A DNA stretch of 11,044 nucleotides, from assembly GCA_024635855.1 (NCBI GenBank), contig JAGXHZ010000047.1, positions 1 to 11,044 on the forward strand, read 5' to 3'. This stretch comes from Sulfuricurvum sp. (lineage in GTDB: Bacteria; Campylobacterota; Campylobacteria; Campylobacterales; Sulfurimonadaceae). Shown here in pieces: positions 1 through 7,589 of the stretch; within the stretch, counting starts at the first letter, position 1, and each line of letters starts with the position of its first letter. Below the pieces are notes generated by a model. The model had not been told where the DNA came from. It searched no databases and saw nothing but the letters and a program-made list of their open reading frames with translations. Position numbers and translations under genes: made by a program.

Positions 1-291
1 CTCGATCGTAACAAAAGGCTTGTCCCCTGAAGCATTTCCTTCAGGATTAAGGCTGACTGCTTTGGCTTGTTTATACGTAATCCCTGCTTTTTTGTAAACA
101 GGATCAAGGTCAAAAGTAACCTCTTCTTTAGACATTTGACCGACGCCAACCCAAATATTTGAAGGAATCCAATTCCATTTTGCATTTGGAGTGACCACGA
201 CTACCTCATGATCACTTCCAAGCCAATCTGCTGCGAATGTTGCTGCTGTGTGTCCAGCGACACCGCCGCCTAAAACAACTAATCTTGCCAT
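1..291 (-). CDS. SQR-like FAD-dependent oxidoreductase, N-terminal part (runs off left edge)
   Basis: The 97 visible residues start MARLVVLGGGVAGHTAA, a classical N-terminal FAD-binding Rossmann motif (GGGVAG at residues 8-13). A KWNWIPSNIWVG stretch follows, of the kind seen after the first beta-alpha-beta unit in sulfide:quinone oxidoreductase and flavocytochrome c sulfide dehydrogenase flavoproteins. The family oxidizes sulfide to sulfur or polysulfide at a cysteine pair next to FAD and passes electrons to quinone. The start is fixed by GGAGAAAGT directly upstream of the ATG, and the Rossmann strand begins at residue 3. It is transcribed away from the second SQR homologue at 666. The two proteins differ clearly at the N-terminus, so they are paralogues of different SQR types and not a recent duplication. 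The redox cysteines lie in the missing part, so the exact SQR type, and SQR versus another disulfide-type flavoprotein, cannot be settled here. Confidence 0.8.
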   Translation of the reverse strand, partial: MARLVVLGGGVAGHTAATFAADWLGSDHEVVVVTPNAKWNWIPSNIWVGVGQMSKEEVTFDLDPVYKKAGITYKQAKAVSLNPEGNASGDKPFVTIE

Positions 292-665
292 ACTTTCTCC
301 CTACTTATTACTCAAATTCCATAAAAGACGATTATAATCCTATTACGTCACAATGCTATCACATCCTTAATTTAATCCCTATAATTTAGACTAAAATTTT
401 AATAAAGCTCAGTAGTGTTACTTTTTTTCCCAGTTATTTCTATAAATACTACCTCGATTGAGCGCCAAAACTATTACTATTTAAATTATTAATAAGTATT
501 ATAGATATTAATAATTCAGTATTATAATTTAATATAATCTTATAATTAACTTTATATTATTTTTATAAAGAAATGGTTATCATTTTTTTAAAAATATCAT
601 GCATATATATTGTTCTATGTATTAATACATTTTCGATACAAAATTTACATCTAGCAGGACTAACC
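292..665. promoter_or_regulatory. AT-rich divergent control region between two SQR-like genes
   Basis: This 374-nt spacer holds no credible gene. It is strongly AT-rich, most of all from about 480 to 600. Several TATAAT hexamers face the rightward gene (523-528, 533-538, 541-546), none with a convincing -35. A two-part word, TATTAATAA then GTATTATA, occurs twice: 487-495 with 496-503, and 506-514 with 519-526. A small inverted repeat AAATG-gttat-CATTT lies at 571-585. The spacer must carry the promoters and probably the operators of both flanking genes. Which element does what is unknown, and AT richness makes chance matches likely. Confidence 0.55.
331..336 (-). promoter_or_regulatory. Candidate -10 element for the leftward SQR-like gene
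   Basis: On the minus strand these bases read TATAAT, a perfect -10 hexamer, about 40 nt upstream of the ATG at 291. No good -35 hexamer sits 16-18 nt further upstream, which is common for Campylobacterota promoters. Just upstream on the minus strand are two TGTGA pentamers in direct orientation (plus-strand TCACA at 348-352 and 359-363), possibly a regulator site. The assignment rests on position and hexamer match only. Confidence 0.4.
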
Positions 666-1841
666 ATGACTTTAAAAAATGTTATCATCATCGGCGGAGG
701 TATCGCCGGAGTCGAAGCGGCGATTTATTACCGTAAAGAGGGATTTGAGGTTGAACTGATCAGTGAGCGAAGCTATGTGTTCATCTACCCCATCGCGATA
801 TGGATTCCAGTTGGGACAAATACGTTTGAGCATGTTGCATTTCCTCTCGACAAACTGGCGGTACGTCATAACTTTACCCTTACTCTCGACCGTGTTCTCT
901 CGATCAATGCTCATGAAAAAACCGTTACCCTCGAAAATGGAGGCATCCGTAAAATCAATCATCTCGTCATCGCAACCGGTGCTAGCAAGATGAAACATAT
1001 CGGACTCGATCACACCCTCTCCATCTGCGGAGCACCGGAACAATCACTCCTGCTCAAAGAAAAAATCGATGCTTTGGTGAAAAAAGGGTCCGGAAAAATC
1101 GCATTCGGTTTTGGCGGCAATCCTAATGACCCAAGCGGTGTACGCGGCGGTCCCGGATTTGAACTGTTTTTTAATCTCCACCATCACCTAAAAAAACTGG
1201 GAATTCGCAACAATTACGAGATGACTTTTTTCGCCCCCATGCCCTCTCCCGGTGCACGGATGGGAGAAAAAGCCCTCAAACTGATGGAGATGATGTTCAA
1301 ACGCAATCGCTTCGCTTCACGCTACGGTAAAAAGATCACCCGATTCGAAGAAAACTCTGTTGTATTCGAAGATGAAAGCATCTTGGAGAGCGATCTAACC
1401 ATGTTTATCCCTGCCGGAGATGCACATAACTTTATCAAAAAATCTGATTTACCTCAAAACAGTTCCGGATTTATTCAGATTAACGATTTTTGCGAAATTA
1501 TAGGGATTGAGGGGTGGTATGCCATCGGTGATGCGAGCGCTCTTGAAGGTCCCGACTGGAAAGCCAAACAAGGACACATCGCCGAAGTAATGGCACGCAA
1601 TGCCGCCCACAACAGCGCAATAGCCTTCGGTCTCAAATCGGGGGAGAAAAAAGGATACAAAAATCACCTCAATATCCTCTGTGTTATGGATATGGGAAAT
1701 GGTGCAGGGTTTGTTTATCGTGACGATAAAAAAGCATACTTCATTCCGATGCCCATCGTCGGTCACTGGATCAAAATCGGTTGGGGATGGTATTATAAAA
1801 TGTCAAAAATGAGATATTTTCCTCGAATTGCTGGGATGTAA
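666..1841 (+). CDS. sqr: Sulfide:quinone oxidoreductase (SQR) family flavoprotein
   Basis: A 391-aa FAD-dependent protein of the two-dinucleotide-binding-domain class. It would be membrane-associated, oxidizing sulfide to sulfur or polysulfide and reducing quinone. The FAD motif GGGIAG is at residues 10-15, the ATG motif of the second FAD contact (VIATGASK) at 101-108, and the late FAD/phosphate motif YAIGDAS at 285-291. Cys121 (in SICGAPEQ) and Cys339 (in NILCVMDMGNGAG) match in position and context the two cysteines that carry the sulfur intermediate in SQRs; a further Cys276 is present. The C-terminus (PIVGHWIKIGWGWYYKMSKMRYFP) is aromatic and basic, fitting monotopic membrane attachment. 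The start at 666 is preferred over an in-frame ATG at 573: AGGAC lies upstream, and starting here puts the Rossmann strand at the N-terminus as usual. The SQR type is not assigned. The quinol made could serve the bd oxidase encoded just downstream. Confidence 0.82.
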   Translation: MTLKNVIIIGGGIAGVEAAIYYRKEGFEVELISERSYVFIYPIAIWIPVGTNTFEHVAFPLDKLAVRHNFTLTLDRVLSINAHEKTVTLENGGIRKINHLVIATGASKMKHIGLDHTLSICGAPEQSLLLKEKIDALVKKGSGKIAFGFGGNPNDPSGVRGGPGFELFFNLHHHLKKLGIRNNYEMTFFAPMPSPGARMGEKALKLMEMMFKRNRFASRYGKKITRFEENSVVFEDESILESDLTMFIPAGDAHNFIKKSDLPQNSSGFIQINDFCEIIGIEGWYAIGDASALEGPDWKAKQGHIAEVMARNAAHNSAIAFGLKSGEKKGYKNHLNILCVMDMGNGAGFVYRDDKKAYFIPMPIVGHWIKIGWGWYYKMSKMRYFPRIAGM

Positions 1842-1850
1842 TTCCCATAA

Positions 1851-2060
1851 AACTTACACATATCTATCACAAATAAAATTAATTATACCAATACCCAAAG
1901 CCGTTCCTTAGGAACTGACTTTGATGGATATATCCGTATTACGATAAAGGAACGAAACACTACAATCGTACGTGCTCATTTGGATTACAAAGGTGAACCT
2001 GATGCGCAAAAAACTCAGTACGTCTACGATCATCTAATGAAAGAACTAAAATGGAGATAG
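1851..2060 (+). pseudogene. Open reading frame without a start codon; possible gene remnant or non-ATG small gene
   Basis: After an in-frame stop at 1848-1850, this frame stays open for 69 codons and ends in TAG two bases before the DUF4492 start. The C-terminal part looks protein-like: residues DGYIRITIKERNTTIVRAHL suggest two beta strands, then a charged stretch and a helix ending HLMKELKWR. No ATG or GTG opens the frame; the only ATG is 9 codons before the stop, and a TTG at 1980 lacks a convincing ribosome site. It could be the 3' remnant of a decayed gene, a small gene with a rare start, or chance. I do not recognise the family. The abrupt junction with the DUF4492 gene favours a former operon member. 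The upstream third (1851-1900) is AT-rich and may be non-coding. Confidence 0.3.
1897..1922. repeat. Short inverted repeat between sqr and the cyd operon
   Basis: GTTCC (1903-1907), TTA loop, GGAAC (1911-1915) is a perfect 5-bp stem. Outside it AAAG (1897-1900) pairs with CTTT (1919-1922) across a small internal loop of CC against TGA. No T-run follows, so it is not a standard intrinsic terminator. It could be an operator, an mRNA processing hairpin, or part of the remnant frame that overlaps it. Confidence 0.35.
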
Positions 2061-2062
2061 CT

Positions 2063-2254
2063 ATGAATCGTGATTCTATTATGTCAATGTATCGTGATTT
2101 ATGGCATGCAATGCACTTTAGAAATAAACTCATGATGGTGCTTGTTCTTAAACTCATCATCATCTGGGGACTTTTTCAGTTCCTTTCCGACAACCCTTAT
2201 AAAAATGTTCCGAAAGAGGCTCCTGCGATGATCGCAGAAACCTTAAAACCCTAA
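2063..2254 (+). CDS. DUF4492 family small membrane protein, first gene of the cyd operon
   Basis: A 63-aa protein with an amphipathic N-terminus (MNRDSIMSMYRDLWHAMHFRN), one transmembrane helix at about residues 22-41 (KLMMVLVLKLIIIWGLFQFL) and a short polar tail. Pattern and position match DUF4492 proteins, known as small proteins encoded directly before cydA in Bacteroidetes and Campylobacterota. Their function is not established; a role in bd oxidase assembly or as an accessory subunit is a fair inference from constant linkage. The start at 2063 is chosen over an in-frame ATG at 2051: GGAG at 2052-2055 lies 7 nt before it, whereas 2051 has no ribosome site and would overlap the preceding frame. 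cydA begins 15 nt downstream, so the genes are almost certainly cotranscribed. Confidence 0.82.
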   Translation: MNRDSIMSMYRDLWHAMHFRNKLMMVLVLKLIIIWGLFQFLSDNPYKNVPKEAPAMIAETLKP

Positions 2255-2269
2255 CAAAGGAACCGTACC

Positions 2270-3808
2270 ATGGATCTCATAGACTGGTCGCGTGCGCAGT
2301 TTGCGTTGACGGCAATTTACCACTTTTTGTTTGTTCCGCTCACGCTTGGGCTCTCTTTTCTTGTTGCTATTATGGAAACGATTTATGTCAAAACCGGTGA
2401 TGAGAAATGGCTCAAAACCACTAAATTTTGGGTTAAACTTTTCGGTATCAACTTCGTTATCGGTATGGCTACAGGTCTTATAATGGAGTTCGAGTTTGGA
2501 ACCAACTGGGCAGCGTACTCGTGGATCGTCGGTGACATCTTCGGTGCACCTTTGGCGATTGAGGGGATTTTTGCTTTTTTCCTCGAAGCAACCTTTTTTA
2601 TTGTCCTTTTCTTCGGATGGAACCGCGTCTCAAAAGGATTTCACCTCACATCATCATGGCTGGTTGCCATCGGAAGCAATCTCTCGGCATTGTGGATTTT
2701 AGTCGCAAACGGCTGGATGCAATATCCGGTTGGGATGAATTTTAATCCCGATGCAATGCGTTATGAGATGGGTAATTTTTGGGAAGTGATCTTCTCTCCG
2801 GTTGCCGTTGCCAAATTTTTCCATACCATCGGCGGCGGCTACGTAACCGCTGCCGTTTTCGTTGTCGGTGTCTCCGCATGGTTTCTAATACGTGGACGCG
2901 AGACGCAGTTTGCCCGCCGCAGTATCATCGTTGCTTCTTCCTTTGGACTATTTGCATCCTTGTTTTTACTTCTCACCGGTGACGAATCGGCATATCACGT
3001 AGCTCAAAAACAGCCGATGAAACTCGCCGCGATGGAAGGACTTTATGTGGGTGAAAGAGGTGCGGGAATCGTCGCATTTGGGATTTTAAATCCTGATAAA
3101 AAAGTAGGTGATGATCTTCCTGTATTTTACGAAGACATTAAAATACCCTACGCACTATCCCTCTTAGGATACCACGACATCAATGCCTTTGTTCCGGGGA
3201 TCAATGATCTCATCAATGGAAATGAACAATTCGGCATTATGAGTGCCGGTGAGAAAATCCAACGGGGACGTGCGGCATTGAGTGATTTAGATGCCTACCA
3301 TGAAGCCAAAAAATCGAACAATACCGCTGCCGCAAGAGCAAGTCTAAAAGCGTTTAATGTGAACCAATCATACATGGGCTATGGTTATTTCACCGATGCG
3401 CTGCAAACGAGTCCCCCCATCGCATTGACGTTTTATAGTTTCCACGTGATGGTAGGACTGGGTTTCTTTTTTATCGTTTTGTTCATTATATTACTCTATC
3501 TTTCAATGACCAACAAACTCATCAACACCCGCTGGGTATTGTGGATTACTTTTATGTCCATTCCTCTTGGATTTATCGCGTGCGAAGCGGGGTGGATCGT
3601 TACTGAAGTGGGTCGTCAGCCTTGGGTTATCCAAGATCTGCTGCCCACAATGAAAGGGGTAAGTGCACTGAGTACTACGACCGTTAAAATTACCTTTTGG
3701 GCGTTTGCCATCCTCTTTACGACGCTGTTAATTGCGGAGATAAAGATTATGATGTCGGCGATAGCCAACGGACCGCATGTTGCCGAAAAAGGAGACGATC
3801 ATGTTTGA
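2270..3808 (+). CDS. cydA: Cytochrome bd ubiquinol/menaquinol oxidase subunit I
   Basis: A 512-aa polytopic inner-membrane protein carrying the three hemes of the bd oxidase; it oxidizes quinol and reduces O2 to water. Key residues, with E. coli equivalents: heme b595 ligand His18 (His19), heme b558 ligands His185 (His186) and Met394 (Met393), Glu98 and Glu106 (Glu99, Glu107) on the proton/heme path in PLAIEGIFAFFLEATFF, and Q-loop Lys251 and Glu256 (Lys252, Glu257) in QPMKLAAMEG. The GRQPW signature is at 448-452. About 130 residues lie between the Q-loop start and the helix carrying Met394, and total length is near E. coli CydA (522), so this is the long Q-loop form. AAAGGA precedes the ATG. 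The gene's last 8 bases overlap cydB. All catalytic residues are present, so it should be functional. Confidence 0.97.
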   Translation: MDLIDWSRAQFALTAIYHFLFVPLTLGLSFLVAIMETIYVKTGDEKWLKTTKFWVKLFGINFVIGMATGLIMEFEFGTNWAAYSWIVGDIFGAPLAIEGIFAFFLEATFFIVLFFGWNRVSKGFHLTSSWLVAIGSNLSALWILVANGWMQYPVGMNFNPDAMRYEMGNFWEVIFSPVAVAKFFHTIGGGYVTAAVFVVGVSAWFLIRGRETQFARRSIIVASSFGLFASLFLLLTGDESAYHVAQKQPMKLAAMEGLYVGERGAGIVAFGILNPDKKVGDDLPVFYEDIKIPYALSLLGYHDINAFVPGINDLINGNEQFGIMSAGEKIQRGRAALSDLDAYHEAKKSNNTAAARASLKAFNVNQSYMGYGYFTDALQTSPPIALTFYSFHVMVGLGFFFIVLFIILLYLSMTNKLINTRWVLWITFMSIPLGFIACEAGWIVTEVGRQPWVIQDLLPTMKGVSALSTTTVKITFWAFAILFTTLLIAEIKIMMSAIANGPHVAEKGDDHV

Positions 3809-4913
3809 AACCTGGGAACTACTGTGGCTGCAAAATTACTGGTGGGGTATTATCTCCCTCTTGGGCGGATTTTTAGCGATGATGCTGTTTGTTCAAGGGG
3901 GTCAGGCTCTAATCCCCGCCATTGCCAAAAATGAAGCGGATAAAACCTTGCTTTACAATGTATTCGGACGCAAATGGGAACTCGGATTCACCACCCTCGT
4001 CCTCTTCGGCGGAGCGATTTTCGCGGCATTTCCCCTCTTTTATGCGGTAAGTTTCGGAGGGGCGTATTATGCGTGGATGGTACTTTTATTTTCATTTACG
4101 ATCCAAGCTGTTTCGTATGAGTACCGCACTAAAAAAGGAAATGTTTACGGTTCACGTTTGTACGAAACTTTTTTGAGTATCAACGGATATCTTGCTCCCT
4201 TTTTGATTGGCGTCATCATTTCAACCCTCTTTTCAGGCGGAGCCTTTGTCGTGGACGATGCGAACCTGTCACACTGGATGCTTGCAACGCGAGGTCTTGA
4301 AGCATTGAGTGTCCCTTTTAATCTTTTGGGCGGACTTAGCGTAATGATGCTCTCACGTATTTTGGGAATGTTGTATATCCTAAACAGCGTTGAAGAGGAT
4401 GAAATCACACACTCAACACTCAAAAAACTCCACATTGAGATGCTCATCACGATTACTGCTTTAGCTGCCTATGCTACATGGATTTTTATCATTCCGGGAC
4501 TTACGGTAGAAAATAATCGAGTGATGATTGAAATGAATCGCTATTTTCATACCTTTATGACCTATCCGGTGAGTGTTTTAGCCCCTTTTGTCATCGGATT
4601 GGGACTTTTTCTTTTCGGAGGAGTAAGGGCTAAAAAATCAGGATTTTGGTGTGCCGCTGCCGGAACGGTATTTATGGTTTTTGCTCTTCTTTTTTCGACA
4701 GGAGTAGGAGGCTCACCCTTTTATCCCTCGTACGTTGATATCCAAAGCTCATTGACCACGGCAAACAGTTCAGGAAGCCGATACACCCTAGTCGTCATGA
4801 GTTATGTATCGTTATTTGTACCTGTCGTATTAGGATATATTGTGGTCGTTTGGCGCGCTATGGCTAGCCCTATCACCCATGACGAGATCAAAAATGATCC
4901 GTTTAGTTATTAA
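3801..4913 (+). CDS. cydB: Cytochrome bd oxidase subunit II
   Basis: A 370-aa polytopic membrane protein, the heme-free partner of CydA in the bd heterodimer. It differs from E. coli CydB and resembles the form I recall from Bacteroidetes: LFVQGGQ (29-35) stands where E. coli has its DGFDMG region, GRKWE (56-60) replaces HWDG, and a conserved PSYVDIQSSL...ANSSGS segment lies at 309-326 before the last helix (MSYVSLFVPVVLGYIV). Glu60 may replace the acidic residue Asp58 of E. coli. The start at 3801 gives an 8-nt overlap with cydA (ATGTTTGA) and has AGGAGA about 6 nt upstream; an in-frame ATG at 3777 lies inside cydA and would add an odd MLPKKETI leader. Tight overlap implies translational coupling. 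Subunit identity is secure; the lineage statement rests on remembered motifs. Confidence 0.95.
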   Translation: MFETWELLWLQNYWWGIISLLGGFLAMMLFVQGGQALIPAIAKNEADKTLLYNVFGRKWELGFTTLVLFGGAIFAAFPLFYAVSFGGAYYAWMVLLFSFTIQAVSYEYRTKKGNVYGSRLYETFLSINGYLAPFLIGVIISTLFSGGAFVVDDANLSHWMLATRGLEALSVPFNLLGGLSVMMLSRILGMLYILNSVEEDEITHSTLKKLHIEMLITITALAAYATWIFIIPGLTVENNRVMIEMNRYFHTFMTYPVSVLAPFVIGLGLFLFGGVRAKKSGFWCAAAGTVFMVFALLFSTGVGGSPFYPSYVDIQSSLTTANSSGSRYTLVVMSYVSLFVPVVLGYIVVVWRAMASPITHDEIKNDPFSY

Positions 4914-4924
4914 GGAAGAAGATT

Positions 4925-5092
4925 ATGGAATACATCGAAGCATTTTTATGGTTGGGGCTTTGGCCTCTAATCATCTTTTTAGGCTATAAATTTACCACCT
5001 TAAACCTGCGTCATTACCAAAAAATGGAACGGCTTGAAGAGTTGGAAATCCAACACGCTTCATTGCAGCAAAAAGCCAATTCATCGTTGTAA
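4925..5092 (+). CDS. Small single-span membrane protein, last gene of the cyd operon (candidate accessory subunit)
   Basis: A 55-aa protein starting MEYIEAFLWLGLWPLIIFLG: one transmembrane helix at about residues 5-21, then a basic stretch (YKFTTLNLRHYQK) and a charged helix (MERLEELEIQHASLQQKA) with coiled-coil character. AGGAAG lies directly before the ATG, and only 11 nt separate it from the cydB stop, so it should be translated from the cyd mRNA. By place and size it is like CydX of E. coli (a ~37-aa single-span subunit made from the gene after cydB), but I see no sequence resemblance, and its cytoplasmic tail is longer. It could be an oxidase subunit, an assembly factor or a membrane anchor. 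No family recognised. Confidence 0.75.
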   Translation: MEYIEAFLWLGLWPLIIFLGYKFTTLNLRHYQKMERLEELEIQHASLQQKANSSL

Positions 5093-5164
5093 AAACAAAT
5101 TCTTTATGCCTCATTCAAAATATTTAATTTATACGTCATTTTAACGATAATCTTAACACTAAAG

Positions 5165-7369
<2,205 letters not shown>

Positions 7370-7372
7370 TTA

Positions 7373-7391
7373 TTTGTAAATTATTGACAAA
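7373..7391. promoter_or_regulatory. 19-bp palindrome before katG, candidate Fur/PerR-family operator
   Basis: Plus strand TTTGTAAATTATTGACAAA, centred on base 7382. Sixteen of the 18 non-central positions are self-complementary (pattern TTTGT-n-AAT-n-ATT-n-ACAAA). The core has the 7-1-7 layout with AAT-n-ATT typical of Fur/PerR family boxes. It ends 12 nt before the katG start codon, next to the ribosome site, so a bound protein would block transcription. PerR repression of catalase genes is known in Campylobacter. The link here is inference, and the outer halves differ from the usual PerR box. Confidence 0.5.
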
Positions 7392-7413
7392 ACGTATATC
7401 AATGTAGCACCAT

Positions 7414-7447
7414 TTTACTTACTTGGATTTTAATACTAAAAAGTAAA
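7414..7447. repeat. Nested inverted repeats in the katG/SDR divergent spacer
   Basis: TTTACTT (7414-7420) and AAGTAAA (7441-7447) are perfect inverted arms 20 nt apart. Inside them TTTTA (7428-7432) and TAAAA (7437-7441) form a second inverted pair. The site lies 54-87 nt upstream of the katG start and about 145 nt upstream of the SDR start, so it could be an operator serving either gene. The sequence is AT-rich and part of the symmetry may be chance. Confidence 0.3.
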
Positions 7448-7459
7448 TGATAAAATTTT

Positions 7460-7474
7460 CTGCATCAAATGCAG
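7460..7474. repeat. Perfect 6-bp inverted repeat CTGCAT-caa-ATGCAG
   Basis: Arms CTGCAT (7460-7465) and ATGCAG (7469-7474) flank a 3-nt centre, making a 15-bp palindrome in the spacer between katG and the SDR gene. No T-run follows, so it is not a terminator. It has the size and symmetry of a dimeric regulator site. No regulator is named. Confidence 0.35.
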
Positions 7475-7570
7475 TTAACCCATCTCCTTTCCCCATTATT
7501 TCAAGAAATTATTAGAGAGATTAGGATGGTTGTTTAAAAAAGACTATGATTACTCATTGACGAGTTTAAA

Positions 7571-7577
7571 AAGGAGG
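7571..7577 (+). promoter_or_regulatory. Strong Shine-Dalgarno deciding the SDR start
   Basis: AAGGAGG, with GGAGA continuing to 7580, is a near-full match to the 16S tail, 9-12 nt before the ATG at 7590. It supports that start over the in-frame TTG at 7530, which has no comparable site and would add a basic, low-complexity leader. Confidence 0.7.
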
Positions 7578-7589
7578 AGACGTCTTCTA

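Noticed and set aside
573..665. N-terminal extension of sqr starting at ATG 573 (hydrophobic, signal-peptide-like)
   Set aside because: The extension comes from AT-rich spacer. The FAD Rossmann strand starts right after the ATG at 666, which has an AGGAC ribosome site, and SQRs of this family normally start there without a signal peptide.
672..1043. Antisense open frames inside sqr, and similar ones inside cydB and the GGDEF gene
   Set aside because: They lie wholly within well-supported genes on the opposite strand, show no family features, and are ordinary codon shadows.
1897..1922. Intrinsic terminator of sqr
   Set aside because: The GTTCC/GGAAC hairpin has no following T-run on either strand, so it is listed only as an inverted repeat.
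2051..2062. ATG at 2051 as the DUF4492 start
   Set aside because: No ribosome site precedes it. GGAG within this stretch is the ribosome site for the ATG at 2063.
3777..3800. ATG at 3777 as the cydB start
   Set aside because: It lies inside cydA and gives an atypical charged leader. The ATG at 3801 has AGGAGA at proper distance and gives the usual CydB N-terminus.
5093..5164. Bidirectional terminator between the cyd cluster and katG
   Set aside because: The 72-nt gap is AT-rich with a loose symmetric patch around GATAATC, but has no stable GC stem followed by a T-run.
7530..7589. TTG at 7530 as the SDR start (20-residue basic leader)
   Set aside because: AAGGAGG at 7571-7577 marks the ATG at 7590. 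The leader is basic low-complexity and the Rossmann fold starts well after 7590.
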